From: Mauremys mutica
Taxonomy: Eukaryota > Chordata > Testudines > Geoemydidae
Length of the DNA: 64,000 nt
Direction: 5' to 3'
Assembly: GCF_020497125.1 (NCBI RefSeq)
Contig: NC_059079.1
Span: 8,773,053 to 8,837,052, forward strand
Below, one piece after another: positions 46,270 to 58,500 of the stretch. Position 1 is the first letter of the stretch; the number at the start of each line of letters is the position of its first letter. The notes under the pieces are model-generated. The model was not told the DNA's origin. It was given only the letters and a program-made list of their open reading frames with translations, and searched no databases. The position numbers and the translations under genes are program-made.

Positions 46270-47185
46270 TCCAATTTGGAAGTGAACTGAAACTCAGTTA
46301 AGAATTTGATTCAGTTTAAACTAATCCATTTTAAATTCACACCTTTAGTTAATTCAGATTAAGTTTCCTGAGTTTTCCCATGCAAACGGGGAGATGGAGG
46401 CAGAGACCTTATCACTGCATTAAATTGTGTATAGATTAGGGCAAATCCAAACCAAGTATGTAAATGTTTAGCTTTTATATTTAACATTTTTTAAAAGGAC
46501 TGTGCCAGAGAGGACATTGCTATGTTTTTATTTAATAGATTTTTAAATGATTCATATTATTACGCTTATTTGTACTCTGTGTAGCTATATTGCATTTTGA
46601 CGTTTTTATGGCTAATTTGCCAGTTGTTCTGTTTCTATAGGGTTTTCTTCTGTTTATCAGAGAGGGGTTTTGTAATAACTAAATATTCACTATTCAGTTT
46701 TTTCACAGCAGGTTTCTGTGTACAAATATTTTAAAGATGAGCAGATGCATGCACATATCAGATCCAGTCTGGGGACCCGCCCTATCTCTAATTGACCCAC
46801 TTCAAACTACTGAGACTTTCATTTAGTGTAAGCTTTCATCACATGCTACAGAGTCCCTTTTTTATAATGAGTGTTGTGAATGTAGGCCCTTATGTGGCAT
46901 CTCTCACTGACTTAGGTACGCCGCACAGTTTTCTAGCATCTAGCCAAATATCCCACAAAGTGCTTTACAAAGTTTGTAACCAACTGCATACTTACAGAAA
47001 GGGATCGCCTCACCACTCAGTGAAATGCAGCCATCTTTGAGATGGAAGAAAGTGTGGCAACACTGTATTGATGTAATTCTCATGGTTTTATTTCAAGTCT
47101 CTTGATATTTGATGTTTTTTCTTAAAACTCCAGCTCTTGGAGTCATGTGATAACTTGAGACTAAGCTTCACTTCTTAAAAATTAA
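46270..47185. other. Unassigned sequence
   Basis: A short TCCCACAAAGTGCTTTACAA phrase near 46950 recalls the old repeat at 63890. Otherwise nothing recognised. Confidence 0.35.
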
Positions 47186-47365
47186 AGGCCAGATTTCTAA
47201 AGGAATTTTGGATCTTAAAGATGCAGTTAGGCACCGAGTGGGATTGCCACAGGAACCTAATTCCCACTTAAGTCAATGGGAGTTAGGTATCTAGGTACCT
47301 TTCAAAATACCAATAGGTGCCCATCAGACTCATTAGATATTTAAATACCCCTAATAATCTGGCCT
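47186..47365. repeat. Palindromic old repeat
   Basis: AGGCCAGATTTCTAAAG on the left mirrors AATAATCTGGCCT on the right. CCTAATTCCCACTTAAGTCA with ATGGGAGTTAGGTATCTAGG forms the central fold-back. Confidence 0.6.
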
Positions 47366-47685
47366 ACCTCCCACTGATTTCCATCAAAGTTAGGGCCTTA
47401 AATACATTAGATGATCTAGCCCAAAGTGCCTAGCTCTTGTGATTGCAGAGAAACCATGAAACCACAAGGCTCAAAAAACAAAAAGCAAATTAAAAAAAAG
47501 AGCACATTATTTTAAAAATCATAATTTCTAAGACAATCCCATGATTTGCAGGGGGTGGAGGCTGATTCACGATTTTTAAATGCTTAGGGTTGACAATACT
47601 TCAATAGTTCACAAGAAACAACAGGACTACTGATATAATATTTCTTGCATATTTATACTTTTTAAAAACACACAATTCAACTCAA

Positions 47686-47807
47686 GGAGCAAAGAGTCTT
47701 GTGGCACCTTATAGACTAACAGACGTTTTGGAGCATGAGCTTTCGTGGGTGAATACTCACTTCGTCGGATGCATGCAGATCCAGACTAACACGGCTACCC
47801 CTCTGAT
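47686..47807 (-). mobile_element. Penelope-like retroelement fragment with degenerate hammerhead motif
   Basis: A 122-bp insert reading GTCTTGTGGCACCTTATAGA, then GAGCTTTCGTGGGTG, then ACTCACTTCGTCGGATGC and ACACGGCTACCCCTCTGAT. ACAATTCAACTCAA occurs exactly on both sides (47672-47685, 47808-47821), a 14-bp duplication showing retroposition. On the minus strand a hammerhead-like core is visible: CCGACGA (47768-47762), a stem of GTGAGT with ACCCAC, then GAAA (47744-47741). Self-cleaving hammerheads are known in Penelope-like elements. Here the core reads CCGA where CUGA is needed, so cleavage is unlikely. Confidence 0.68.
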
Positions 47808-47959
47808 ACAATTCAACTCAAAACCATTGTGCACATAGCAATATGTGATTATACAAACTAGATATCACTGTCCTGTGCTTCTTACCCCTATTCTATCTTT
47901 TTTCTTGTGACACTCACTCACTTAAATTAAAATGTGAACTAAAGAGAAGCACTAGCCCT

Positions 47960-48045
47960 TGAAATATGTCTGTACAGCACCTAGCAAAACAGGGCCTATT
48001 TCTGATTTGTATTACAGTAGGGACTGGAGGCACCAATGCTTCCAC
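47960..48045 (+). repeat. L2/MIR-type 3' tail relic
   Basis: TCTGTACAGCACCTAGCAAA, then GGGCCTATTTCTGATTTGTA and ACTGGAGGCACCAATGC follow the shared tail order. Confidence 0.6.
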
Positions 48046-48411
48046 TAAAATGAAATAGTCTACTTGAAACTAGAGCAAACTTCAAAATAGGTAGAAAATA
48101 ATTACGGAATTACTAATATAACAGGAGTCAATCTTAGTTGAATGAGGGATAAATCCAATCTTGTCATCAAGGTACTGGGATGAATTTTGAATTCAGTTAC
48201 ATCTGTACAAAGAACAACTCCACTGAAGTATGTGGAGTTGTACTGGTGTAACAAAAACAAAATTTGGGCCCTTTGACTATTTCCCTCATTTGTGTTCCCT
48301 TTTGTCTCACCATCTGATATGAAGCTTATACTTTTCCTTGCTCTAGTATTCAGCTTCTGTTCCATCTATTTTGTGATAAGGGATTTCAGCAGACACTGTA
48401 TCCTGTAAAAT

Positions 48412-48475
48412 TATTAGTTGTATTGCAGTAGCACTTAAGAGCCCCAGTGATGGACCAGTCCCAGAGAGTTTAAGT
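48412..48475 (-). repeat. L2/MIR-type 3' tail relic, inverted
   Basis: GTATTGCAGTAGCACTTAAG, then AGCCCCAGTGATGGACCAG is the complement of the tail order GTCCATGACTGGGGCTCCTA. Confidence 0.55.
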
Positions 48476-48479
48476 GCCT

Positions 48480-49379
48480 TCTACTGGGCTTGATTCACAT
48501 TTCTTCCCATCCAAGACTTCGTGAGGATCTTCTCAAAGCAAGAGCTATGGTGGAACAGTGTCTCCTTATCTAACTCTATGCTCCAACCTGATCTCTTTAC
48601 TCCCCTTGTCAAGCATGAATGTCATCGTACTAGTCATATAGACATGTTTCAGAATTTAATTATGGGTCTTCTCTACTATTTCTTGTTCCAATGCTCCCAC
48701 AACAAGAATACCTGATACAGTAGAGTTGTGACAGAAACTGACAAAAGCCAGAAAATTCAAAAGTTGAGGCTGACACTTTATACTTAACTTATGCTGTTGT
48801 GAAAAAGAAATATACAACAGGATGAGTTAATGATAGAATGTCAGCCTTTTGTCAGATTCAATAACCACCTTAGCATTGTTATCTAAAAGAAGATATTTTA
48901 TATTTAATTTTGAAATCGAGAGACTGGAATGGTAAACTTAAAAAAGGATGCAGAAGAGAAAATGAAGTGTGCTTTGAAATATTCCTTGGGTAAATATAAA
49001 TAAGCATGCTAGAAGCAGTTCTAATATGGCTGTAGAGTCCAAAAGGAGGAGACTGGCCATTGCTGCTAGAAGCTCTCCAGGCCCCAGAAGTAAGGGATGG
49101 GGATGGGTATAATCCCAGCCCCATGCATTGGTTGCCAGAGGCAGAACAGTGCCACCAGGAGAGCACTCTAAAAACTGTAGAACACATGTAGTAAGTGCCA
49201 CAGGAAATGCATTTTCCCTTGCACTCCAGGAAGGTTTATGCCTGTTCCTAACCTTTACCAGAAAATGCTTTTAGAGGGTCCCCAAAACAGCCATGTTCCC
49301 ATCTCTTCACTTCCTGGAATGTCAGTCTAAAAAGACCCTATAACGTGATAACAGTTGATAAATAAACAATTATGACAGG
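48480..49379. other. Unassigned sequence
   Basis: Nothing recognised; overlapping minus-strand frames at 48879-49201 have no features. Confidence 0.35.
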
Positions 49380-49545
49380 ATAAGGGTTACTTGTAGAGTA
49401 GGGTACTACTCAGTGAGGAGGAGTGGTAGGATTGGGACCCAAGTGAACTGCCCAAAGAAGCCAGTTGCTGAGCCAGGAAGAGAAACCAGATCTCCCAAAA
49501 CCCAGTGCTGTATCCATAAGACTATCCTTCCTCTTGGCTATGTCT
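49380..49545 (+). repeat. Old amniote SINE-like relic
   Basis: GTGAACTGCCCAAAGAAGCC, GCTGAGCCAGGAAGAGAAAC, CAGATCTCCCAAAACCCAGT and GCTGTATCCATAAGACTATC follow a common amniote repeat order (GACTTGCCCAAGG...CAGTGCTTTAACCACTAGACC). Confidence 0.6.
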
Positions 49546-50102
49546 AAAAGATCATAACAGCTTCATGTGTTAAAATACAAAACCATTTACTCAGTCTGTA
49601 AACATTGTTTTCTTCGCAGGAAGAAGGCCACATTAGTTAAATATATTACTAATGCAAACACATCATTAAATGGAGTTTTAACAGATAGAAGAGAACTTTC
49701 ATCAAAGCACTATACTAAATAAAACATTATTATAAGTTTGAATTTTTTTCTAGATATTCTAAATTAAATTTTTCTCTGAGAAACAAAAATTGTAATAAGC
49801 CTCTGTTCATTAAACTGTTATGCTCCATTTATTGTGGTATTTGGTAAACTTTACTCATAAAGAGTATACAATTTATATCAATCAGGCACAGCTGGAAGTT
49901 TTTGCTAAGAGAAGGCACAATACTAGTATAGCAAAGGTGTTGTAGGGAGTCATGATTCTGCTGCAAAATAAAGTATGTGAAACTTCCCATTAGTCTGTCA
50001 TGATCTTAACAGAAATTAAAGGCAGTTATGCAAAAGCTATTCCATTTTATCTGTGCTCATGCTTTATGTGGGTCTATTTGCTCTTGTGCTCCTCAAACAA
50101 GT
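49546..50102. other. Unassigned AT-rich sequence
   Basis: Nothing recognised. Confidence 0.35.
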
Positions 50103-50110
50103 ATGACAGG

Positions 50111-50413
50111 CAGGGCCGGCTCCAGACCCCAGTGTGCCAAGTGCGCAGTTGGGGCGGCATTTTGCCAGGAGGGCGGCAGGCGGCTCCGGCGGACCTTCCG
50201 CAGTCATGCCTGCGGGAGGTCCACTGGTCCCGCGGCTCCGGTGGACCTCCCGCAGGCATGACTGCGGAGGGTCAGCTAGTCCTGCGGCTCCGGTGGACCC
50301 TCCGCAGGCACGTCTGCAGGAGGTCCCCCGGAGCCGCGGGACCAGAGACCGCCAGTGCGCCCCCCACAGCGTGCCGCCGTGCTTGGGGCAGCCAAATTCC
50401 TAGAGCCGCCCCG
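50111..50413. mobile_element. GC-rich hAT-like element with internal 52-bp tandem repeat
   Basis: Left CAGGGCCGGCTCCAGA and right TCCTAGAGCCGCCCCG (complement CGGGGCGGCTCTAGGA) are inverted repeats. ATGACAGG lies exactly on both sides (50103-50110, 50414-50421). Inside, three units beginning GCGGCTCCGG start at 50180, 50232 and 50284, a 52-bp period, each carrying GGACCYTCCGCAGGCA-like sequence. The long frames over it, including 50000-50449, are by-products of the GC-rich repeat. It stands out in AT-rich surroundings. Confidence 0.88.
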
Positions 50414-50421
50414 ATGACAGG

Positions 50422-52089
50422 GAGCATTTTCCCATCTGTCCTGAATTAAAAGCACCTAAGCAGAGTCAATATGGGCTGATGCTCAGTTTGAACTTCAAAA
50501 GATTCAGTCATGCAGTTCAGCATCCAAAATTCCGGATGCACATCCCAAGCTTATCAGAACCTCAAGGGTCTGCTAAAATGGACTGGAAAATTCACCTGGA
50601 ATTCAGTTCAGTTCAATCAATTCCAGGCACCTCATTACAGTAAGACTGACCAATTACCTTATTTTGCATTATTAATCTGGCTATATCTTCAGCATTTCAA
50701 ATGTTGTAACATTGTTGAATATGTATTCTGACCTGACAAATTTATTCTTGTGATCTTACATTAAAGATATGTTACTGCAGTTGACCCATGAGTTATACTG
50801 ACATTCTGGAATAGTGTTACTACTGGTTACACCTCAGGTACGGTAGGAGATGCTCTTCCTGATTCTTTCAAAGTCACCAAAATGTACAAACTACACACAC
50901 ACATTTAAATAGCAAAATTGAAATTTGCATTTTGAATAGATCGCAGATAGATGAATATGTTCAGCACATATGAAACATACATATTTTCTTGAAGAGATTC
51001 CAAAGGGTTCGATCCTGAGTAGTGTTGAGCATTCTCCATTTCTATTGACTTCAAACAATGTCTCAAAGCATACTTTGCAGGACCGCACTCTTCCTTACTA
51101 ACATTTAATAAAGATCTCTGTGCTTTAATAAAATTACTCCTTCATTTTTAAGTTGTTCGTGTATGAGAAAGAGGCAAACAAAATACAAACCTGTAAGTTT
51201 TCAGAAACTTAGTTCAAGAACACTCAAAGCATACTCTGTGGTGTTTAAAGCACTTGCACAATATATTGTGCTGTTTTCAGCCATGAAACAATCAGCAAGA
51301 TATTACAGAGTGGTGCTTCCTAAAGAAAATGAGCTAGTAAAAAATATTGCTTTCCTATGTTAAGAGACCGTCATAGGAAATGTTAACACTACATATCAGT
51401 CCCTAATAGAAAATGTGTACTATTGTTTAATATACTTGTTTTCTTGTTCTTAAGAGTATACAGAAAATGAAAAACCTTACTCTGCTTTTACTTTACAAAT
51501 GCATTTTATATTCCAGAACAATTTGTCATTTCATACCACAGTTTGTATAAATTAAAAGCAGCAGGATTACAATTTTGGTTTCTTGCTGTATTACAATGCA
51601 GACGATCATATGATACCATCATGCAGCTACTTGTTTTAGTACACAATTGAAAAAATCCTATTGTATAATCTCAGTATTTATTTCTCAACAGATTTAAGGC
51701 ACCAGTCATCAGATTTTTACCAAGGGGATGGGGAGGTTGTGTGTGCGCATGTCTCCATCCCATTGAAGGCAGTGGGCATTGCTCATGTACATCTGTGGAC
51801 AGAATTTGGCCCACAGAATTTACTTCATTTTCTGACAAAATGAGGATTACGGTGCAGTGTTCTCCTCCTCCCTTCTTCCTCCCTCTCCCCTCCCCCCGAA
51901 GGTAGAACTGAGGAAGCATCACAAGATTTCCTTTAAAATATATTTTTACACCACTATGCAGAGTACTCAAAAGCAATTCTGTGCCTCCATATATTTCAGC
52001 ACTTCAGCCCTATATTCACAGTGGAATTAGGTGCTTGGGAACTAATTAAAGAACTTAAATATTCTAACCATTTCCACTAGCTAGCACTC
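50422..52089. other. Mostly unassigned sequence; one fold-back repeat relic
   Basis: At 51005-51090, TTCGATCCTGAGTAGTGTTG, GAGCATTCTCCATTTCTATT and GACTTCAAACAATGTCTC resemble the sauropsid fold-back repeat with GCTGAGCACCC/CATTGACTTC. The rest shows nothing. Confidence 0.4.
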
Positions 52090-52305
52090 TTATACTTGTG
52101 ATACAAAAAGGAAGTTTTCATAGAAAAAGTGCAATGAAGAGCAGGTTGCCAATGTTTCCAATGGGAGCTCCATTAAACCTGCTCACATCATGCAGATACC
52201 ATGTGAAGAATGTAACTATAGTGGGATGGTGGGAGGAAGGGTAGCTTTCATTAGGAGGATAGCATGCACCTGGCAGGTGTTTCTTCATACTAACCACCAC
52301 ACCAA
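52090..52305 (-). pseudogene. DIRS tyrosine recombinase relic (N-terminal part)
   Basis: SMKKHLPGACYPPNES, then SHHPTIVTFF correspond to the S(I/L)KVHLAA...HPP...SHPTxxxFLKGL segment of DIRS recombinases. In the neighbouring frame downstream, PLETLATCSSLHF matches the PFEPLATCSLLHL segment. So a frameshift lies near 52170. The catalytic Arg/His/Tyr region is not visible. Confidence 0.65.
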
Positions 52306-52659
52306 TATTCCAGAGCTTTTCAGGAATCTTAAGTAGTCCAAGATAGGTGGAATCTGAGAGTCAAATGATATAGTTGACACTGTTCACCCCAAATCAATAA
52401 TCTCTTCCACTTTACAGCATAGGTTTACCTGGTTGAACTGTCTACTTCGCACAATAATATTTTAGACATCAGAGGAACATGATCTTTCTGTGTCTGACAT
52501 CCAGTAGCCAGGCTCGGAGATAGAGGTAGGCTGGATTTGGATGCCAAGTGTTCCTGTTGTCTTGAGATATTAAGCTCAGTAGAACTATTAAGGGTTTTGG
52601 TGAACTAATTGATAAGAGCATCAATTCCAGGTTCCTGTCTCTATCAGACAGGAACAATC

Positions 52660-53255
52660 ATGAGGATCCTAGAATAATTTTGTCTGATCTTTGAGTATTC
52701 AGGGAATTAGAGGAATTGGCGGAAAAGTGTATATCTGTTCTGGGTACCATGGAATGAGAAATACATCTAAAACAGATCCTGGGCTGAGACCCCCCGGAAC
52801 ACTTGCTGTTCTTGTCTGTTGCAAGCAGGTTTAAAGATGGATGACCCGATTCCTTGAAAATGTGATGTATAACTGAATCTTTAATCATCCACTTGTGGTC
52901 TGATGAAAGCTGCCTTCTTAGACAGTCTGCTACAACATTCTGCAGATCTGTAGATGTATGCCGAGAGACATTTAGTGCTGAATGCACCAGTTCTGTAATT
53001 GAAAGCCTTCATGGCATAGTCAGGATTCATATACCGCTCCCTGCCTGTTTATATAAAATCAAAGCCATAGTGTTGTGGGTTACCACTTGATGAGTCAGTT
53101 CTTGCATCAATGGGAGGAAATGGAGCACAGGCTTTGTGAACTGCACTGAACTCTAACATGCTTATATATAGACAACTCTCTTCATGAATCCATAGATCTT
53201 GTGCCCGATGAAGGACCAGGTGCACTACCCATCCAAGAGGGGATGCATCCACCAC
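52660..53255 (-). pseudogene. DIRS RNase H and connection region relic
   Basis: VDASPLGWVVHLVLHRAQDL, then EESCLYISMLEFSAVHKA match the TDASxxGWGxHL...HINxLELxAVxxAL pattern of DIRS RNase H. After a break, NVVADCLRRQLSSDHKW (52940-52890), FKESGHPSLNLLATDKNSKC match NxxADxLSR...DHEW...F..WG.P..DLFAT..N.KC. These blocks strongly identify the element. Confidence 0.8.
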
Positions 53256-53299
53256 TCAGGTGTTGGTTGAGGGGTGGAGAAAAGGTACTCTCCTACACA

Positions 53300-53480
53300 C
53301 TTGGTTGGGGTTTTTGGAGGCTAAGGTTACCATCCTAAACTTGATGAAAGCGTTGAGCCATCTCAAGTCCAGAGTTGGACGCCATCTTCTCTTCTTTGGA
53401 ATTAGGAAGTAAATTCACACAGAAAAATTTCCCTCTATATTGAAGGGGAAACCACTTCTACATCTCCAGACAGACAGAAC
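53300..53480 (-). pseudogene. DIRS reverse transcriptase, entry blocks only
   Basis: YFLIPKKRRWRPTLDLRWLN, then AFIKFRMVTLASKN match RT blocks (YFLIPKKxGGxRPILDLRxLN). A TGA stands four codons before IPKK. Motif A (DLKDAYFH-type) and the catalytic box do not follow. Confidence 0.72.
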
Positions 53481-54439
53481 CGACTAATTCCTGCTATCAC
53501 AATGTTTTGTGAAAGCGGTCCGTGAAGGGAGACAGGAAAGGAGAGTTGAGGATACATGTAGTATGGAACTGTACAGCATACCTGACTAAGAATCAGGTTC
53601 CATGATTCCTTGAAAAATTGAAGACTATTCCCAAATATGAGGGAGGAAGGTTTACACTTGTCATACTGCAACTCCCACCCAACCTATCAAAATAGTTGTG
53701 TGGATGTAGAAGCAGAATGAGATGAAGTTGTGGCTGAGGCAGAAGGTTTCCATTTCTGCAAGTGATGCCTCTTCCTTGGGGCTTTGAGGTTCTGTAATAG
53801 ATGACAGAACCCGATGATGATCTCTGTTTGGAATAAATGTGGTGAGGTCTTTGATTTTATCTTGGCAGCCAGAGAACAAACAGCAAGAGAATATAGTGTA
53901 GCTCAGGAATCTTTCTACAAGTGAAGTGTCTCATCAGTTTTTGCACTAAAGAGGTCCAGACCCTCAAATGGAAGATTCTCCATGGTTCACTGTACTTCTC
54001 TTGGGATTCTAGGACTTTATAGCCAAAATGGGCTTTTCATGATAACCAAGGTTACCATAGATCAAAATGCAGTATCAGCAGCATTCAAGGCCACCTGGAG
54101 GGATATTCTGGCAATTAACTGTCCTTCTGTAACCTAAATGCATCCCTGCTCTCCAGTGGGAGTTTGTTAATGAAGTCCAAGAATTTAGTATTCTTTAAGA
54201 AGTCATGTTGAGTTAATAATGCCTAATAGCTTGGCATTTGAAATTGCAAGCCAACAATGAATAGTTTTTGTTGGAATAAATCAAGCTGTTTTGGATCTGA
54301 GTCATTCTTGGCTTCTGTTGTCCGTTTCTCTCATTAGCTTCCCCAACCGTTAGGGAAGCAGGTACTGCATTGCATGTGTGTACAAATATTCCATTATGGT
54401 GGAAGGCACCTGGTACCTTGTGTCTGCTTCTTTAGACAT

Positions 54440-54770
54440 AGAAGTAATTGTAGCTCAAGTCAGTGATGTATTTTTGTTGGGGTCCATGAGAGCTTCATTA
54501 AGCAGCCATCCCACTTGCACAGGCGTAGAAGAAGGGAGAGTATCCAAAATTTTGAGAGAGGATTCTGGTACCTCTTCAAGTGATATCACACAAGAATCAG
54601 CTATTCTTCTGAGCAGGTATTGAAAGCAATTATAGTCATCTGGGAGAGAAGGAGCAGATGGGGCTACCACCTTGTCACGGGGCAAGGATGAAATAGTCAC
54701 CAGTATCACCTGATCCTCAATTTGAGGGTGCTCAGGATCATGTATTGCAAGATGAGACACCCTGGGCTCC
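54440..54770 (-). pseudogene. DIRS gag-like (ORF1) relic
   Basis: APSLPDDYNCFQYLLRRIAD, then ISLEEVPESSLKILDTL and LLNEALMDPNK follow the conserved DIRS ORF1 segment (DDFKxFQDLLxRVAxxLxIxxEEV...KLLDIL...INEAxxDPAK). It probably formed a nucleocapsid-like particle protein. Upstream frames at 55117-55518 may be further gag but are not recognisable. Confidence 0.7.
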
Positions 54771-55560
54771 TGGTGTGGAGCAGGAGAGAAGGATGACTAC
54801 TTGGGCAGTAAAGACCCCAAAGGTTCCAATAAGGCCATGTTGGATGACTGTACGGGAAAGGAACTGGGGGCCACCATGGAGATGGGCACCATGGTATATA
54901 GCTACTTTCAACCCCTCCCAGGAGACATAGATCTAACTGAAGCCCTCAATTCCCTCTCAGTCTTTCAATATTCATAAAAAGGGGCCCTAGTGGAATAATT
55001 AGAGGGCCTTCCCTCTTGTGCTGTGAGTCAGAGGAAGAAAATGAATATTTTAGGTGTAAGGGGTGGGAGGCTGAAGCCAGAGCACTAGGTTGCATAGTGA
55101 TCCTAGAAGACACCAGTTACAGGGAGGCACTCAATGCCAGTGAGGTAAAAGGCATTGGTCCACAGTAGGGATATTTTGTTCCATAGAAAGTAGAGGAGAT
55201 TCCAGCTTCTATGAAACGTGAAGGTCCTTTCCTATTGCATACTTTCTCAGTACAGAGAGGGGTGATACTGCAGATGTTCATGTGGGAGAAGGTAGTATTG
55301 GGCCTGATAGTGCCAACATACCTAGCATTGACACACTTAGTGCAGAAGCAAGTAGTGTTCAAGAGAATAATACCAGTGAAGCTGGTAACAATGACCGGTG
55401 CCGAAGTGCTCAGTGCTGAGGTAATCCATGATGCTCTGGCCTCAAGAATATAGGCAGCTGATTTTTGATCCTCAAGGTGGGACCTGAGTCTGGTACTGTA
55501 TTCCCTCTGAGCTCCCATGGTACCCAGACTGGGCCATAGAGTCTCCTTTAAAGCAGTATG

Positions 55561-58500
55561 GTGACTTAGACCTCTTCTTACTGTGAATTCTTGTTGGGGA
55601 TTTGCATCTGCTTCTTCCAGAGGAATGATACTTTTGTCTGTGAACCTAGATTTAACAATCCTACATAAATATGAGTAGGCATGGTCTTCAATGATAGGGC
55701 CCAGGAGCTAGTGTATCCAGAACCCAGAGGTACTTCTGGACTGAAGCGGAGCTTGTTCAGGGGGTCTGCCCTGCCTGCATCTGAGGTTGGCTGCTCGGTG
55801 TGGTCCAATTAAAATGTTTTCAAATGCACCTTCCTTCATTTTAATGTCCTTTTAGAAAAGGACTGGCACACCACAAATTTGTCAGGGATATGTGCTTTTG
55901 AACAATTTGCTTCTCTAATATCTATGTTCTCTTCTATTATCAAATTGATGTGTAATATAGTGTTCTTGGAAATAGATCTGAACAGACTATACCCTTATAA
56001 TTCCCTTCATTAGTGGGAAGCATCCTCTTGTCTTTCAATTCTTTGCCTGACATAACTGTTGTATTCCAGTTTTACATGGAAAAATTTGTTTCCCTGAAAA
56101 GATAGAATAACAGAGGCTTAGTTGATTGGTCCTGGTTAACCCCCAAAAAGTTTGTAATACTTCCAACTGATATTCACATTAACTCACATAATCCAAACTA
56201 CGACTGTACCAGCACCATCATGATCCTGCTCCCCTTTGGCCTCTGTACTTCAAGGTGTTTTTTCTCAAAATGCCTTCAGAAGACCCTAATCCTCCCCTAT
56301 GCTTACCTGTACCACAACTCTCAGACTTGGGTAATAACAGCACATTGTATATGTAGATACAAATCTCCTAATTCCTAGTGATCTCAGATTCTAAACAGAA
56401 TTCTCATCCTGATGAGGGCATCATGTATAAGTCTTTCTTCACCTTGTCATACTTAGTTCTACCTCTGACTTCCATCCTCTACTACTGTCTCCTCTTCTTC
56501 CTTCTCTGAACTTACCCTCTAAACTGTTAAGTAACAAAATTATATCTATCTATAGTTTTATTAATGTAACAACTTGGTAAAATACAAAACTTTAAAAGAG
56601 TTATACATTTATATAAACTCTATATCTAAAAGAAAGAAACTTACAAAAATACTGTAATATCTATGGTGTATACAAATTTGGAATAATTACACTGGAGTTA
56701 CACCAGAGTAAGTGAGGTAAGAACCAAACCATATGTGTGTGTCTAATGTGAAAAGCATATTTTTAATTGAATTTCTCCTCTTTCCCTCTCAAAGCACTCA
56801 CTCCTTTCCAACTACAAACTGATAAGAGAGCATCAACAAGATGCCACCCGCCCCACTTTCAGGTGCAATGAGCTAACAAATTCTCATATCTCATTCAATC
56901 CCATTTTCAAACCTTTACAAGTTTGCTAGAAAGTGACCATTCATACAGGGGTTTGTATTTGCATAAAACATAAATTTAATATTTGTGCAAATGCTGTTAA
57001 ATTTATAGCTTGAAATTCACACCCACACCAGACTGACAGGAAAGTCTAGGAAATGTATGAACAGGAATGGCAGTTATTTATCCAGGAATGGTTTATACCG
57101 CTCTAGTATTTACCCATTTAGCAGGCTTTTCTAGTATACTTAAGAGCCAAGTTCTGCCTTCAGATACACACACAACTCCCACTGATGTCACTGAACTCAC
57201 TGAACACAATGATAGTTATGTGCATGTATCTAAAAACAGAATTTAGCCTTTTCATATAGCGTTGGAGTTGCAAAGTAAATTGATATAAGTATGTGAACTG
57301 AATATTGACCTAGTATTGTACTACCTCTTATTGAAATACATCATTATTGTTTCCTTTTATGCCTACTGTAACAGTAAAGCTAACATATGTGTATCCCTAC
57401 AGGGTAGGGCTTGCTGGCTTCCTCTCTAGCACACTTAGTTTGCTAGGTCCACTGCAGGCTGTGTTAGTAGCAGCAGAACTTGCTTCTGGAACAGCCTAAG
57501 GGTTAACATTGTTGATGGACTGTATGGGCTGCTTCATTTTCCTGGACAGTTTTTCTTTCACTCATACCTGGCTCTGAGCATTTTGCTTCTGTGTTATGTA
57601 TTACTTCCTGCATAAAATATAGATGAGTTGTGTTCAGGAGTTTTAAGGATAAAAGACTGTATACAGCTTCATTCAGTCATATGTTTGGGGGAAGGGGAGG
57701 AGAAGAGAAAGCAAGAAAGACCACTTCCCTTTGACTTACCCAATGTTTAGTGAATTTGTGAAGTCTTTATGAATAAGTAGTAAAGTTTGCACACTGTCTT
57801 TAAAGACAGTATTGTAGTAAATGTATCAAGGAAAACGGTAAAAGTTTTTGTTTTGTGTGTTTTATTTAAAAAGGTAAGCTTGTTTGCAGTACATCGTGGG
57901 ATAGATTTTCAACAGCCAAGACCCAACTCCCCATATTTTGGATGTACTTTATGCTCCTACCTCAGGTAGCCAGAGGTATAAAATAGGGGTACAGTTTTGC
58001 AGATACAAATTTTGGCTGAAAAAGGAGCCACATGTCTGAAAAAAGTGTCCTTTAGTCAGATGCATTTACTACCCTCCACCATTAACATAGCTACAAATAA
58101 ACTCACAGTCATATACTCAATTTATATGCTCTTATGTTTTGTCATGTCCCTTGTAGCTTACCAGCAACCTCAGCTACAACACATTGGTGTCATAAAATCA
58201 TCCCTGGGATAAGAAGCCATATTTTAGGCAGTCAGATATGTACTGTGTTTACACTACTTGGCACAGTTTGCTAAGTTTCTTTGTATTACTCTTACTTTCT
58301 AGCTGACCTCCAATCTATTGACTACTATGATTTTGCTAGTGGCCTGGATTCTCTACTACGCTTTAATTGCTTTTTAGAGTATCCATCTTCAGTTCCAATA
58401 TCATCCATGCTCAGCAAGTTTACTTTCCCCACAGTTGCCTTGCCAATCTTTAGTCATCTTTGAATGTCCACTTTGTTATGTTAGCCTTTCACAACCTCCT

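Larger units (their letters stand above)
52090..55560 (-). mobile_element. DIRS-type tyrosine-recombinase retrotransposon relic
   Basis: On the minus strand, protein remnants occur in the DIRS order: gag-like (54760-54455), RT entry region (53415-53350), RNase H (53255-52660) and tyrosine recombinase (52305-52090). Most of the RT palm is missing between about 53340 and 53260. Frames are broken throughout. DIRS elements replicate through reverse transcription and integrate with a tyrosine recombinase, without duplicating target bases. Neither the split direct repeats nor the ends could be located, so the boundaries are approximate. Confidence 0.8.

Noticed and set aside
50000..50449. 149-residue + strand frame and its overlapping neighbours
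   Set aside because: It lies across the GC-rich tandem repeat of a hAT-like element; all frames there stay open because of base composition.
54378..54623. + strand frame opposite the DIRS gag relic
   Set aside because: It is the complement of the better supported minus-strand gag-like frame.
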